Source: Streptomyces spongiicola (GTDB taxonomy: Bacteria > Actinomycetota > Actinomycetes > Streptomycetales > Streptomycetaceae). From it: a DNA stretch of 64,000 nucleotides. The notes under the pieces were generated by a model that saw nothing but the letters and a program-made list of their open reading frames with translations, did no database searches and was not told where the DNA came from. Below are positions 56,495-64,000 of the stretch, piece by piece. The stretch covers positions 1,565,001-1,629,000 of the forward strand of contig NZ_CP029254.1 of the NCBI RefSeq assembly GCF_003122365.1, given 5' to 3'. The first letter of the stretch is position 1; every line of letters begins with the position of its first letter. The position numbers and the translations under genes are program-made.

Positions 56495-56567
56495 GCCCCC
56501 GTAGCTCAGTGGATAGAGCAGGCGCCTTCTAAGCGCTTGGCCGCAGGTTCGAGTCCTGCCGGGGGCG
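56495..56567 (+). tRNA. tRNA-Arg (anticodon UCU)
   Basis: A 73-base cloverleaf. The acceptor GCCCCCG pairs with CGGGGGC, the D arm begins TAGCTCAGTGG, and the anticodon loop CTTCTAA gives TCT (reads AGA, and AGG by wobble). The T arm GCAGG-TTCGAGT-CCTGC is perfect. CCA is not encoded. Arg AGA/AGG codons are rare in high-GC genomes. Confidence 0.95.
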
Positions 56568-56670
56568 CACACAGCCTCTCACCTGCGGAAACGCGTGAGG
56601 GGCTCTTTCATGCCCGGATGCACACCGCTCCACGAACAGGCGCCTTCGCCTGTTCACGATCGCGGGCAAC

Positions 56671-56704
56671 GGTGTAGCACCGGGTAGCACACCATCGCTA
56701 TCGT
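56671..56704 (+). promoter_or_regulatory. Toxin-antitoxin promoter and operator
   Basis: GGTGT...ACACC (56671-56693) encloses a direct repeat GTAGCAC-CGG-GTAGCAC, a likely autorepressor site. TATCGT (56699-56704) is a -10 box ending 7 bases before ATG 56712, which predicts a leaderless mRNA. Confidence 0.5.
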
Positions 56705-56711
56705 GGACAGT

Positions 56712-56981
56712 ATGACAGCGCAGCCGGAGATCACTCAGCGCGATCTGCGCACCCGCTCCAAGGAGATCATGGACGCCGTCCAGGGAGGACAGGCGTTCAC
56801 CGTCACCCGCGACGGGCACCGTGTCGGCGAGCTGATCCCGCTCCGCCGCCGTCGCCGCTTCGTCCCCCGTGCCGAGTTCGCGGCCATGTCACGCACCGCC
56901 CCCGACATCTCACCGGACGCCTTCCGCGACGACCAGGACGCCGCCGTCGAGCAGGAGTCGGACGACCCGTATGCCCGTTGA
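56712..56981 (+). CDS. Phd/YefM-family antitoxin
   Basis: An 89-residue antitoxin. The N-terminal DNA-binding and dimer domain reads ITQRDLRTRSKEIMDAVQGG, then FTVTRDGHRVGELIPL. The C-terminal half is charged and would wrap the toxin. The leaderless ATG at 56712 fits the -10 box; GTG 56703 is less likely. It overlaps the toxin gene by 11 bp, the normal layout for this type II system. It should neutralise the PIN-domain toxin and repress the shared promoter. Confidence 0.88.
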   Translation: MTAQPEITQRDLRTRSKEIMDAVQGGQAFTVTRDGHRVGELIPLRRRRRFVPRAEFAAMSRTAPDISPDAFRDDQDAAVEQESDDPYAR

Positions 56982-57429
56982 GCACCGGCAGGGATTGCTC
57001 GATACCAACATCATGATCCTGCGCAAGTGGATCGACGCCGACGAACTGCCCGCCGAGATGGCCATCAGCGCCGTCACCCTCGCGGAACTATCGGCCGGGC
57101 CCCACCAGGTGCGCGGCACCGGCGAGCAGAGCGACTACGACGAACACGCCGAGCGGGCCCGCCGTATGGACGTCCTGCAGCGCGCGGAGAACGAATTCGA
57201 CCCCATCCCCTTCGACGTGGAGGCCGCCCGCCTCTACGGCAGAATCTGCGCCGCCGTTGTCTCCGCAGGACGCAAGCCCCGTCGACGCATGGCCGACCTG
57301 ATGATCGCCGCCACCGCGGCCGCCGAGCAGCTTCCCCTCTTCACCACCAACCCCGAGGACTTCAGGGGCCTGGACGAAATCGTCACCGTCGTGGCCGTCA
57401 CCCGACCCGAGGTCCCGCGCGACCGGTAG
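56971..57429 (+). CDS. PIN-domain (VapC-type) toxin
   Basis: A 152-residue PIN ribonuclease. Acidic active-site residues are Asp11 (GLLDTNIMI), Glu39 (TLAELSAG) and the aspartates of RMADLMIAATA and TTNPEDF. The ATG at 56971 overlaps the antitoxin end. It should cleave RNA (tRNA or rRNA in known VapC proteins) when released. All catalytic acids are intact, so the system looks functional. It lies 400 bp after tRNA-Arg, a common landing zone for small accessory modules. Confidence 0.9.
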   Translation: MPVEHRQGLLDTNIMILRKWIDADELPAEMAISAVTLAELSAGPHQVRGTGEQSDYDEHAERARRMDVLQRAENEFDPIPFDVEAARLYGRICAAVVSAGRKPRRRMADLMIAATAAAEQLPLFTTNPEDFRGLDEIVTVVAVTRPEVPRDR

Positions 57430-57513
57430 CGCCGCGTCCGCCCTGCCCTGCGCCGGCCCTGCCCTGCGGCGGCACCGGGGCCTCGGCGCCGACAGCGTCC
57501 GTACAGTTGTCCG

Positions 57514-57942
57514 ATGACGCCGATCAGGAAGTTCCAAGTCACCTTCGACTGCGCCGAACCCGAGCGGCTCGCTCGCTTCTGGTGCGAGGTGCTGGGGTAC
57601 GTCATACCGCCGCCACCGGCGGGGTTTGCCACCTGGGACGACTTCAAGCGCTCTCAGCCACCTGAGCAGCGGGATTCCTGGTTCGCCTGCGTCGATCCCT
57701 CAGGTGTGGGCCCGCGGCTGTACTTCCAGCGCGTCCCCGAGGGGAAGGCCGCCAAGAACCGGGTGCACCTTGATGTACGGGTCGGCACCGGCCTCGTGGG
57801 CGAGGAGCGCCTCGCCGCGCTTGAGGCGGAACGCGCACGTCTGGTCCCGCTCGGTGCGGTACACGTGCGAACGCTGTACGACGGCAACGACGCGTGCATC
57901 CCGATGCTGGACATCGAGGGCAACGAGTTCTGTGTCGACTGA
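57514..57942 (+). CDS. VOC-family (glyoxalase-like) protein
   Basis: A 142-residue vicinal-oxygen-chelate fold protein. FQVTFDCAEPERLARFWCEVLGY is the first beta-alpha-beta module and RVHLDVRV begins the second; MLDIEGNEFCVD closes it. TACAGT (57502-57507) ends 6 bases before the ATG and there is no ribosome site, so a leaderless transcript is predicted. Reaction unknown: the family includes glyoxalases, dioxygenases and antibiotic-binding proteins. Confidence 0.88.
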   Translation: MTPIRKFQVTFDCAEPERLARFWCEVLGYVIPPPPAGFATWDDFKRSQPPEQRDSWFACVDPSGVGPRLYFQRVPEGKAAKNRVHLDVRVGTGLVGEERLAALEAERARLVPLGAVHVRTLYDGNDACIPMLDIEGNEFCVD

Positions 57943-58180
57943 GACGCCGCGAACGCCGCTTCCCCCGGTCCCCATGAGCCGGGACGAAGGCACGAGGGGC
58001 GGTAGTCAGCCAAAGGCCCCCCGGAACCGAGGCCAAGCGCTCTGACGGCATTCGTTCGCGGGTGACCAGCGAAGACACAGGTGGGCACACCGCGTTCCGC
58101 ACCCGCCGCGCAGGTCGACCGGCCTTCCGGTCCGGCGCTCGTCAGAGGCACCCCGGCAGCCACCGGGGTGCCCACCCGGC

Positions 58181-58216
58181 GAGCCCCAGGCCGCCGAGGC
58201 CGCATCGGGCCCCGTG
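58181..58216. repeat. Partial copy of the tRNA-Arg 5' flank
   Basis: 58181-58216 matches 56467-56504 at about 30 of 36 positions, including the GAGGCC.CATCGGGCCC core that runs into the tRNA 5' end. The tRNA body itself is not repeated. It delimits the segment holding the tRNA, the TA pair and the VOC gene. Confidence 0.6.
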
Positions 58217-58232
58217 GAACAGGCGGTGGGGC

Positions 58233-58460
58233 TCAGCTCTCGCAGACGAACGAGCCCTGCCCCAGGACGGTCCTCAACCTGCCCTCGGAGCGGATGGCGG
58301 CTACCGCCTTCTGCGCAGTGGACTGGCTGACGTCGTACTGAGCGGCGATGTCCACGGTGCCGGGGAAGCGGTCGCCTGGCCTCCACTCCCCCGCGTCGAG
58401 TCGGCGGCGAAGGTCGTCCGCAACCTGCGGCCAGACCGGCACGGAGCGATCAAGGTTCAT
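58233..58460 (-). CDS. Minimal GntR-type regulator
   Basis: A 75-residue winged-helix protein (76 if the GTG at 58463 is used). It consists only of the GntR DNA-binding domain: VWPQVADDLRRRLDAGEW, then GDRFPGTVDIAAQYDVSQST and AQKAVAAIRSEG. The effector domain is lacking. It is divergent from two small genes and faces repeats that look like its own operator. It should be a repressor of the spacer promoters. Confidence 0.8.
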   Translation of the reverse strand: MNLDRSVPVWPQVADDLRRRLDAGEWRPGDRFPGTVDIAAQYDVSQSTAQKAVAAIRSEGRLRTVLGQGSFVCES

Positions 58461-58475
58461 CACCCCAGACTCTGC

Positions 58476-58546
58476 GCTATCGCGACAATGAGCTATCGCG
58501 GTTTCGCGCTAGTGCGCTAGTGCGGTGACGCGATAACGCGTAAGCT
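58476..58546. promoter_or_regulatory. GntR operator repeats and divergent promoter
   Basis: GCTATCGCG occurs at 58476-58484 and 58492-58500. GCGCTAGT occurs in tandem at 58506-58513 and 58514-58521. GCGATAACGCG follows. TAAGCT (58541-58546) is a -10 candidate for the forward pair. The iterated sites fit cooperative repressor binding. Confidence 0.5.
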
Positions 58547-58650
58547 AGGGGTGGGGCACCGCAGCACGCCCAGCACCAACGAAAGGACCCCGGCGACCGA
58601 TGCAAGCGGCCCCGGGGCATGGCCCGCACAGCAACAAGGAGAGTGCAGAC

Positions 58651-59016
58651 GTGCGAACCCTACTGGCCCTACTCCTCTCATGGCTCATGCCGTCGACCGG
58701 CAAGCGCCGGGCACAGACCGCGCCGAGGGGTTCTCACGCTCCGCCCAACCGCGGCACGGCGGACACACCGGCCCGGCGCCTGTTCGTCACTCGCCGACCG
58801 CTGGGTGTGGAACGTCCCGCTCACTGGCCTCCCCTCACCGCCCTGCGCGCACAGATCCTGCGCGGGGAAGACGGGGCGCTGGTCCGTCCGTACCTCATCG
58901 CATGGGAGCAGGAGCAGGAGCGGCGAGGGCGGAGGGACCGCCGACGTGCCACCGTGCTGGCGGCTCTCGGCCGGGAGTTCGCGGCCGGTGTCGACCTCCA
59001 CGGAGCGACGGCATGA
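58651..59016 (+). CDS. Small actinobacterial hypothetical protein A
   Basis: A 121-residue protein of unknown function. A hydrophobic start (RTLLALLLSWLMPS) is followed by a basic stretch. The conserved-looking C-terminus reads LTALRAQILRGEDGALVRPY, then EQERRGRRDRRRATVLAALG. GTG 58651 follows AAGGAG at about 9 bases. It overlaps the next gene by 4 bp (ATGA). Pairs like this opposite a small GntR or XRE regulator are common in streptomycetes; I know no function. Confidence 0.65.
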   Translation: MRTLLALLLSWLMPSTGKRRAQTAPRGSHAPPNRGTADTPARRLFVTRRPLGVERPAHWPPLTALRAQILRGEDGALVRPYLIAWEQEQERRGRRDRRRATVLAALGREFAAGVDLHGATA

Positions 59017-59336
59017 GCGGAATCCGGCGGATCCGGCTGCTTCCCTGGCCTGGCCCGGAGGGCAACCCTGCGCATCTCGTCACGGACGGAACGTCCACGA
59101 TGCTCTCGCGTCTCGCCGACAGGGTGGAGGCCGAGCAGATCGAGACGGCCGCCGTCCTGCGTGACCTGGCTCTCTCGATGGTCGTGGACCATGTGGATCC
59201 CACGCCTCAAGAGCTCCTGTTCATCACCCGCCGCCTGTGCGAGGCGGTGACGGACCTGCTGAAGATCGCGGAGAGCAGGGCCGCTCGCATCCCGCCCTAC
59301 GACGAGCCGGACGACCGGTCAACGGACATCGAGTAA
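59013..59336 (+). CDS. Small actinobacterial hypothetical protein B
   Basis: A 107-residue acidic helical protein, beginning SGIRRIRLLPWPGPEGNPAHL and containing MLSRLADRVEAEQIETAAV. No cysteine or membrane motif is present. It is coupled to the preceding gene by ATGA. Function unknown. Confidence 0.65.
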   Translation: MSGIRRIRLLPWPGPEGNPAHLVTDGTSTMLSRLADRVEAEQIETAAVLRDLALSMVVDHVDPTPQELLFITRRLCEAVTDLLKIAESRAARIPPYDEPDDRSTDIE

Positions 59337-59695
59337 CCCCAAGAGGAGAGTCCCGGGAGGAGCCCCCAGGACAAAAGCCACGAGACCCGGACGGCTCCAC
59401 GAGCTGCCGACGCCGATCCGCGGGTGGGAGGACGCCTGGCGCGCCTCTCCGGTATGTCACGCTCGGGCCGGACGCACCCGGCGTCAGGGCCGGGAAGCGA
59501 GGGGGCCCGTGTCGGCACCCGGGCTGGCGGTCGCAGACCCGGCTCGGGAGCCTGCCGGTTCAGCCCGCCCGTCCGCCCGTCCGCTCGTCCGTCCGCTCGT
59601 CCGTACGGTCGGGCTGACGGGCGGGCTGACGGGCGGGCTGACGGGCGGATGCGGGTCCGTACCGGGAGCGGTACGGCGGCCGCGCGGCCTCTGCA
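59337..59695. repeat. Gene-free spacer with CCGTCCG and GGCTGACGG repeats
   Basis: 59565-59617 repeats CGTCCGCC/CGTCCGCT. 59620-59650 repeats GGGCTGACGGGC three times; the two sets are partly complementary, so the region can form a long imperfect hairpin between convergent genes. Confidence 0.6.
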
Positions 59696-60346
59696 TCAGG
59701 GAGCCCGCTCCGGCGCGAGCAGTTCGAGGGCCTCCTCCCAGCGGAACACGTCGGCTCCGCCGGTCTCCGGCTGCGCGGACGGCTCGTGGGAACCGATCAG
59801 CACGCCCATCGTCCGCAGCCGCTCCAGACTCTGCCGGTAGGCGGGGTGGGCGGCCTGCGCCGCGTTCAGGCACGGCAGCACGGCGACCGGGACACCGGAG
59901 CCGTACGCCTCGCACAGGATGCCCAGCGCCAGGGTGTCGGAGATCCCCGCCGCCCACTTGTTGACGGTGTTGAAGGTGGCGGGGGCCACCGCTATCGCAT
60001 CCGGAGGAGGCAGCGGGCGGGGGTCGCCGGGCCGCCGCCAGGCCGAGCGGATCGGGTGTCCGGTCTGGGCCTCCACCGCTCGGCGGTCGATGAACCCCAG
60101 GCCCTGGGGGGTGGCGACGACCCCGACGTCCCAGTTCCGCTCCTGCGCCGCGGTGATGAGCTTGCCGACACCGCCCGCGACCCCCGCGGCGCAGACGACG
60201 ACGTAGAGGAACGGCTTGCCGCCGGACGCGGGGCCCTCACCGGACGCGGAGGACCCGCGCGACGCGGACCGCCCTGCGGCGGCGGGCTTCCGCCGGGGCC
60301 GACCGGGCGGCGCCGGTGCGCCGGGCTTGGTCGGTTCGTCGCTCAC
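59696..60346 (-). CDS. Flavoprotein of the HFCD/PPC-decarboxylase fold
   Basis: A 216-residue protein. After a basic Pro/Ser-rich start, the flavoprotein domain runs from FLYVVVCAAGVAGGVGKLITAAQ to the end. The FMN-site features of the family are present: APATFNTVNKWAAGISDTLAL and VAVLPCLNAAQAAHPAYRQSL. Relatives include CoaC, Dfp and epidermin decarboxylase EpiD, but the exact reaction is unclear. GTG 60346 has GGGGA about 6 bases upstream. Monocistronic. Confidence 0.85.
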   Translation of the reverse strand: MSDEPTKPGAPAPPGRPRRKPAAAGRSASRGSSASGEGPASGGKPFLYVVVCAAGVAGGVGKLITAAQERNWDVGVVATPQGLGFIDRRAVEAQTGHPIRSAWRRPGDPRPLPPPDAIAVAPATFNTVNKWAAGISDTLALGILCEAYGSGVPVAVLPCLNAAQAAHPAYRQSLERLRTMGVLIGSHEPSAQPETGGADVFRWEEALELLAPERAP

Positions 60347-60512
60347 ATGGGTCCCCGGTCGTCGGCTGAGGTGGTGCGCCCCACGCAGCGTATGCGCACC
60401 GGCTGGGCCGTGCGGCCCCTTCCGCACGGGAGACGTACGGGAATGCGTCCGCTGAGCCCGGCGGTTCCTCGGACCGGTTCCCGCCCGCGCCCGCCCGCGC
60501 TCGGCGGAGCCG

Positions 60513-61898
60513 TCAGGCCGTCCGGTCCCGTTCCCTGAGATCCGGCCCGTCCGGGGGCTCGGGATGCCGCGACGGCTCCGGTGCCTCCTGCGCCGGGGGC
60601 GAGGATGCGGTATGCGCCGCTCCGCCTCCGTCCCGGTCGGCGTCCCGGTCGGTTTCCCGGTCGGTTTCCCGGTCAGGGTCCCGGTCAGCGTCCCCCGCCG
60701 TGGCCCGCGCCGTGGCCCGCTCGGCCAGCAGGGCCGCGAACGCGGCCACCAGCGACACCAGCCCGCCCACGACGAGCCCGGAGCGGGCGCCGAAGCGCCC
60801 GGCGAGCCAGCCGGTGCCCAGCGCGCCCAGTGGCGTGGACCCCTGGAGGATCAGGGCGTAGAGCGCCATGACGCGGCCGCGGTAGCGAGGGTCGCTGCCC
60901 AGCTGGATGCGGTGGTTCGCCGCCTGTACGAAGTACATCGAGGCGAACCCGGTGAGCGCGAGCAGCACCATGGCGGCCGCGAACCCGGGCGAGCACCCGG
61001 CCACCGTCTCCAGCGCCCCGAAGAGCAGCGCGGACACGGCCACCGTCCGGCCGGACGGGCGGCCGCGGCGCGCGGTGGTGACGAGAGCGGCCCCGAGTGA
61101 GCCGACGGCGAACGCCGCGGTGAGCAGCCCGAACGCGTCCGCGTCGGCACCGAAGACGGTCTTCGCCAGCAGCGGCAGGGTGAGCTGGAAGTTCAGCCCG
61201 CACAGCCCGACGACGGCGAGCAGCGCCAGCGGCAGCACCAGGTCCGACCGGGTCAGGACGTGGCGGAGCCCGTCGACGATCCGGGCCCGGCTCTCGGGGG
61301 CGCCGCGGTACAGCTCCCCCGGACGCATCATGCGAAGGGCCACCACCGTCGCCAGATAGCTCGCCGCGTTCAGCAGCATCACCCAGCCCGTCCCCACGGC
61401 GGCGATCAGCAGCCCCGCCAGGGCCGGCCCGGCGACACGGGCGGTGCTGAAGTACGCGGCGCTCAGGGCGGAGGCGTTCGGCAGCAGTTCCGCGCCGACC
61501 ATCTCGCTGACGAACGAAACCCGGGCGGGCACCTCGACCGCGTTGACGACACCGAGGCCGAGCGCGAAGAGCCCGATGTGCCACAGGCGCACCGCCCCGC
61601 TCAGCACGAGGCCGGCCAGCAGCAGGGCGAGGACCGCCGAGACCGCGTTGGCCACCGTCAGCAGGAGCCGCTTGTCGTGGCGGTCCGCCAGGCGGCCGCC
61701 GAAGAGGGTGAGCAGGAGCAGCGGGGAGAACTGAAGGGCCGTCACGATCCCGAGCGCGCGGGCCGAGTCGCCGGTGAGTCCGAGCACCAGCCAGTCCTGG
61801 GCGACGATCATCATCCAGGTGCCGGCCACGGACACGACCTGGCCTGCGGCGAAGAGCCGGAAGTTGCGTACCGCCAGCGAACGGAGCGGGCCCTTCAC
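60513..61898 (-). CDS. MFS exporter (MFS_3, EntS-like)
   Basis: A 461-residue membrane transporter. FRLFAAGQVVSVAGTWMMIVAQDWLVL is the first helix, and GGRLADRHDKRLLL is the MFS motif A loop. About twelve helices run to residue 395; then a charged tail with Asp-Arg-Glu-Thr repeats and a Pro-rich end. This subfamily mostly exports drugs or siderophores. It starts 3 bp after the hydrolase stop, so the two form an operon. Substrate unknown. Confidence 0.9.
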   Translation of the reverse strand: MKGPLRSLAVRNFRLFAAGQVVSVAGTWMMIVAQDWLVLGLTGDSARALGIVTALQFSPLLLLTLFGGRLADRHDKRLLLTVANAVSAVLALLLAGLVLSGAVRLWHIGLFALGLGVVNAVEVPARVSFVSEMVGAELLPNASALSAAYFSTARVAGPALAGLLIAAVGTGWVMLLNAASYLATVVALRMMRPGELYRGAPESRARIVDGLRHVLTRSDLVLPLALLAVVGLCGLNFQLTLPLLAKTVFGADADAFGLLTAAFAVGSLGAALVTTARRGRPSGRTVAVSALLFGALETVAGCSPGFAAAMVLLALTGFASMYFVQAANHRIQLGSDPRYRGRVMALYALILQGSTPLGALGTGWLAGRFGARSGLVVGGLVSLVAAFAALLAERATARATAGDADRDPDRETDRETDRDADRDGGGAAHTASSPPAQEAPEPSRHPEPPDGPDLRERDRTA

Positions 61899-61901
61899 GG
61901 A

Positions 61902-62813
61902 TCAGACCGCCGCCGCGTGCGGCTCGGGTGGTGTGCCGGAAGCGTCCGGCACTCCACCGGCGGACTGCACGCACTCCTCCAGGAAGCCCAGGGCCCGCAG
62001 ATGGTAGGCGCGCGCCGCCCACCCGAGACTGATGTTGTGGCCGGCGCCCGGCAGCCGGTCCACGACGACGCGCGGCGCGGCGAGGTGCGACGTCAGCTCG
62101 GCGACGGCCTCCTCGTCATGGCGCCACCAGGCCTCGAACTCGGCGAAGGTGAGGCGGACCGGCAGGCGGACGTCGGCGGCGACGGCGGGGAACTCCTCGG
62201 GCCAGCGGGCCGCCTCCGCCCGTTCCCGCGCGGGCATGCCGGCCACGACCGAGGCGGCGCTGGTGAAGGTCGCGGGCGGGTACAGGCCGAGCGGCCCCCA
62301 GTTCAGGCGGCGGCTTCCGTGGGCTTCCTCGCCGGGCAGTTCCTCCGGGGCGACGCCGTACCGGTGACCGCAGCCGGAGATGTCCAGCCCGAGCAGCCGG
62401 TCGTGGACGGACCGCGCGGCCGCGGTGAGCGCGAGCTTGCCGCCGTAGGAGTGGGCGAGGAGCAACAGCCCTGCTCCGTACGGGTGAACTGCGGTGAAGC
62501 CGTGCAGCGCTGCGCTCAGTGACGCGGCCTGCTCGGCGAGGGTCTGGCCCTCGGGCAGCCGTTCGGAGGAGGCGCCGTAGCCGGGTCGGTCCAGGGCGAG
62601 GACGGTGTACCCGAGGCGGGCGCCGAGGGTGAGCAGCGAGAGGCCGGGGTCCGCCTGGCCGTCGAAGTAGCCGGCGTTCATGCCGCCGCCGTGCAGGGCG
62701 ACGACCGTGGCACGAGGCGTGCCCGCCGGGACGGCCAGCAGAGCGGACAGCGGCAGACCGGCGGCGTCCAGGGTGATGCGCCGCACTCCGCGGGAGTGGA
62801 GGGGACGGGACAC
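61902..62813 (-). CDS. Alpha/beta hydrolase
   Basis: A 303-residue hydrolase. The nucleophile elbow is LLAHSYGGKLAL (Ser near residue 132), and the oxyanion loop is LHGGGMNAGYF. The histidine is in GAGHNISLGW, and the acid is likely the Asp in VRLTFAEFE's neighbourhood or just before it. GTG 62813 follows GAGGAG by 6 bases, so longer in-frame starts are not needed. It is co-transcribed with the MFS exporter and could modify the exported compound. Confidence 0.88.
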   Translation of the reverse strand: MSRPLHSRGVRRITLDAAGLPLSALLAVPAGTPRATVVALHGGGMNAGYFDGQADPGLSLLTLGARLGYTVLALDRPGYGASSERLPEGQTLAEQAASLSAALHGFTAVHPYGAGLLLLAHSYGGKLALTAAARSVHDRLLGLDISGCGHRYGVAPEELPGEEAHGSRRLNWGPLGLYPPATFTSAASVVAGMPARERAEAARWPEEFPAVAADVRLPVRLTFAEFEAWWRHDEEAVAELTSHLAAPRVVVDRLPGAGHNISLGWAARAYHLRALGFLEECVQSAGGVPDASGTPPEPHAAAV

Positions 62814-63360
62814 GGGGGCTCCTCGGAAGGGTCGGCGTGCGGGACCGGAGCCGGGCTCGCCCGGGGCCTCACGGGGCCTCACCGGGCCTCACGGGGCTGC
62901 GTGCGGCGGGCGCTCCGGTCGTGGCGGGGGAGTTCCGGGGCGGGGCGCGGGCGCGGGGCCGCGGCCGGGCACGCATCGGCCGCCGCCGCGGGGCACGGGC
63001 GCGGCCCCGTGCCGGGAAGCGGAACCGTGCCGGGAAGCGGAACCGTGCCGGGAAGCGGAACCGTGCCGGGAAGCGGAACCGTGCCGGGAAGCGGGACCGC
63101 AGCGTGGGGTGCGGGCGGTAAAGAGCACGAGACGACCGTATGCGCATTCCTCCGCGCGGCGCCGTCACCACGGCAGGGCCACGGCGGGGCGGCTCACCCG
63201 CCCGGCCCAGTGCGGGCCGCGGTACGCCGCCCACAGGGACCCGCCGCGCGGGTGCCGGGCGTGGCCTGCACGTCTCGGCCGGGTGGACAACCCGGGGTAC
63301 CATGCGGGCCTTTGGGGTCCGGAGGGATCCGTGGGGACACGAGCGCAGGAGGAACGACAT
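62814..63360. other. Spacer with an 18-bp tandem repeat; promoter of the cupin gene
   Basis: No gene is supported. The repeat at 63009-63098 is listed separately. TACCAT at 63298-63303 fits a -10 box about 58 bp before the cupin start. Confidence 0.5.
63009..63098. repeat. 18-bp tandem repeat, five copies
   Basis: GTGCCGGGAAGCGGAACC is repeated five times without a break. Only the last copy carries a substitution. Confidence 0.95.
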
Positions 63361-63852
63361 ATGGCGCCCACTCCCCGGCCGGGCGTGCTCGCACTGCTGG
63401 ACGAGCTGACCGCCGATCTGCCCGCGGACCGGGCCGGCGCGCTGTGGCGACTGGCGGAGGAATCGCGCCAGCTCGACGCGAACGTGGTGCGCCTGCCCGC
63501 CCGCGGCCGGATAGCCGCACATGTGGAACCGGACCTGGATGTGCTGCTGTACGTGGCCGCGGGCGACGGGGTGCTCGAGCTGGACGACCGACCGCAGGAC
63601 GTGGCCGCCGGCTCCGTGGTCTGGCTGCCGCGCGGCAGCCGGCGGGCACTGCGCGCCGGGCCCGCCGGCCTGGTGCAGCTGAGCGTCCACCGCCGCCGTC
63701 CCGGACTCGCCATCAAGTCGGCCGGAGGGGCGCCCTCGGGGGGCGAGGCCGCATGTCTGCTGGGCCGGGTCTGCGCGGAGTGCGGACGCCTGGCGGGCGA
63801 GGCCGACGCCCGGTACTGCAACCGGTGCGGGGAGGAGCTGCCCGGACGGTGA
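63361..63852 (+). CDS. Cupin protein with C-terminal zinc ribbon
   Basis: A 163-residue protein. Residues about 40-110 form a cupin barrel (RLPARGRIAAHVEPDLDVLL, DGVLELDD, VWLPRGSRRAL), although the usual metal-binding His-Glu set is reduced to one clear His. The C-terminus adds a zinc ribbon (CAECGRLAGEADARYCNRCGEEL). The ATG at 63361 follows AGGAGGA. A regulator or sensor role is possible. Conserved position next to the following gene cannot be tested here. Confidence 0.8.
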   Translation: MAPTPRPGVLALLDELTADLPADRAGALWRLAEESRQLDANVVRLPARGRIAAHVEPDLDVLLYVAAGDGVLELDDRPQDVAAGSVVWLPRGSRRALRAGPAGLVQLSVHRRRPGLAIKSAGGAPSGGEAACLLGRVCAECGRLAGEADARYCNRCGEELPGR

Positions 63853-63951
63853 CCGCCCCGGCGGTGCCCTTCGTGAGGCCGGGGGCCGGGGCCGGACGGC
63901 ACCGTCCGGACGTACGGCAGGAGAGCGCGGCGGCCACGAGGAGGACTGACA

Positions 63952-64000
63952 GTGCACGGGGCGGCCCGGTGGGGCACGGACACCGGCACAGCGCAGGGAC
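63952..64000 (+). CDS. Start of a gene cut by the window end
   Basis: GTG 63952 is preceded by AGGAGG with a 7-base gap, an excellent site. The frame is open to the window edge and encodes VHGAARWGTDTGTAQG. It lies 99 bp after the cupin gene. Product unknown. Confidence 0.5.
   Translation, partial: MHGAARWGTDTGTAQG

Noticed and set aside
56495..58216. Integrative element attachment sites at tRNA-Arg
   Set aside because: The repeated sequence is the tRNA 5' flank and not its 3' end, and there is no integrase in the segment.

Overview
The window is very GC-rich (about 70% or more by eye). It uses GTG and TTG starts freely, has strong AGGAGG-type ribosome sites and several actinobacterial signature families: sortase-E substrate, PknG kinase, mycothiol-type nitroreductase, trHbO. 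Content and gene order (sodF, DsbA-like protein, aminopeptidase N, asd, pepN, subtilase, malQ) point to the core chromosome of a Streptomyces or close relative. Species cannot be named from sequence alone.

Layout. (1) 0.6-4.1 kb: APC amino-acid permease, iron superoxide dismutase sodF with a Nur-type operator and a candidate 3'-UTR small RNA, and a convergent DsbA-fold nitroreductase. (2) 4.2-17.4 kb: a peptidase block in which two paralogous M1 aminopeptidases are each followed by a secreted S8 protease, with aspartate-semialdehyde dehydrogenase between them. (3) 17.4-24.2 kb: a dispersed repeat, a small membrane protein, malQ with a tiny coupled repeat protein, and a secreted GH84-type glucosaminidase. 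(4) 24.4-31.3 kb: HNH nuclease, MscS channel, a sigma-like/zinc-finger/ricin membrane protein, and a GH4 phospho-glucosidase plus sugar kinase operon. (5) 31.8-43.8 kb: a signalling island whose core is GlnX-GlnH-PknG, known in mycobacteria and corynebacteria as an amino-acid sensing route. Here it is extended by a coiled-coil protein, a 28-codon ORF, a PP2C phosphatase, a VWA protein and an FHA protein; three members share zinc ribbons. (6) 44.7-48.3 kb: group II truncated haemoglobin, a second copy of the dispersed repeat, and an ettA-thioesterase-hypothetical operon whose leader can fold over the ettA ribosome site. (7) 48.6-56.2 kb: a decayed IS3 transposase, a thioester-domain sortase-E surface protein, an SSB-like protein and a pair of overlapping dynamin-like GTPases. 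(8) 56.3-64 kb: tRNA-Arg(UCU), a Phd/VapC-type toxin-antitoxin pair, a VOC protein, a GntR regulator with a divergent pair of small actinobacterial genes, a flavoprotein, an MFS exporter with a hydrolase, a cupin/zinc-ribbon protein and the start of another gene.

Two themes run through the window. Short tandem repeats (6 to 38 bp units) are unusually common, both between genes and as in-frame low-complexity linkers. Zinc ribbons recur in the signalling genes. The strongest candidate for a little-described system is the enlarged GlnX-GlnH-PknG/PP2C/VWA/FHA cluster. The two-copy 169-bp repeat and the ettA leader are the most interesting non-coding signals.
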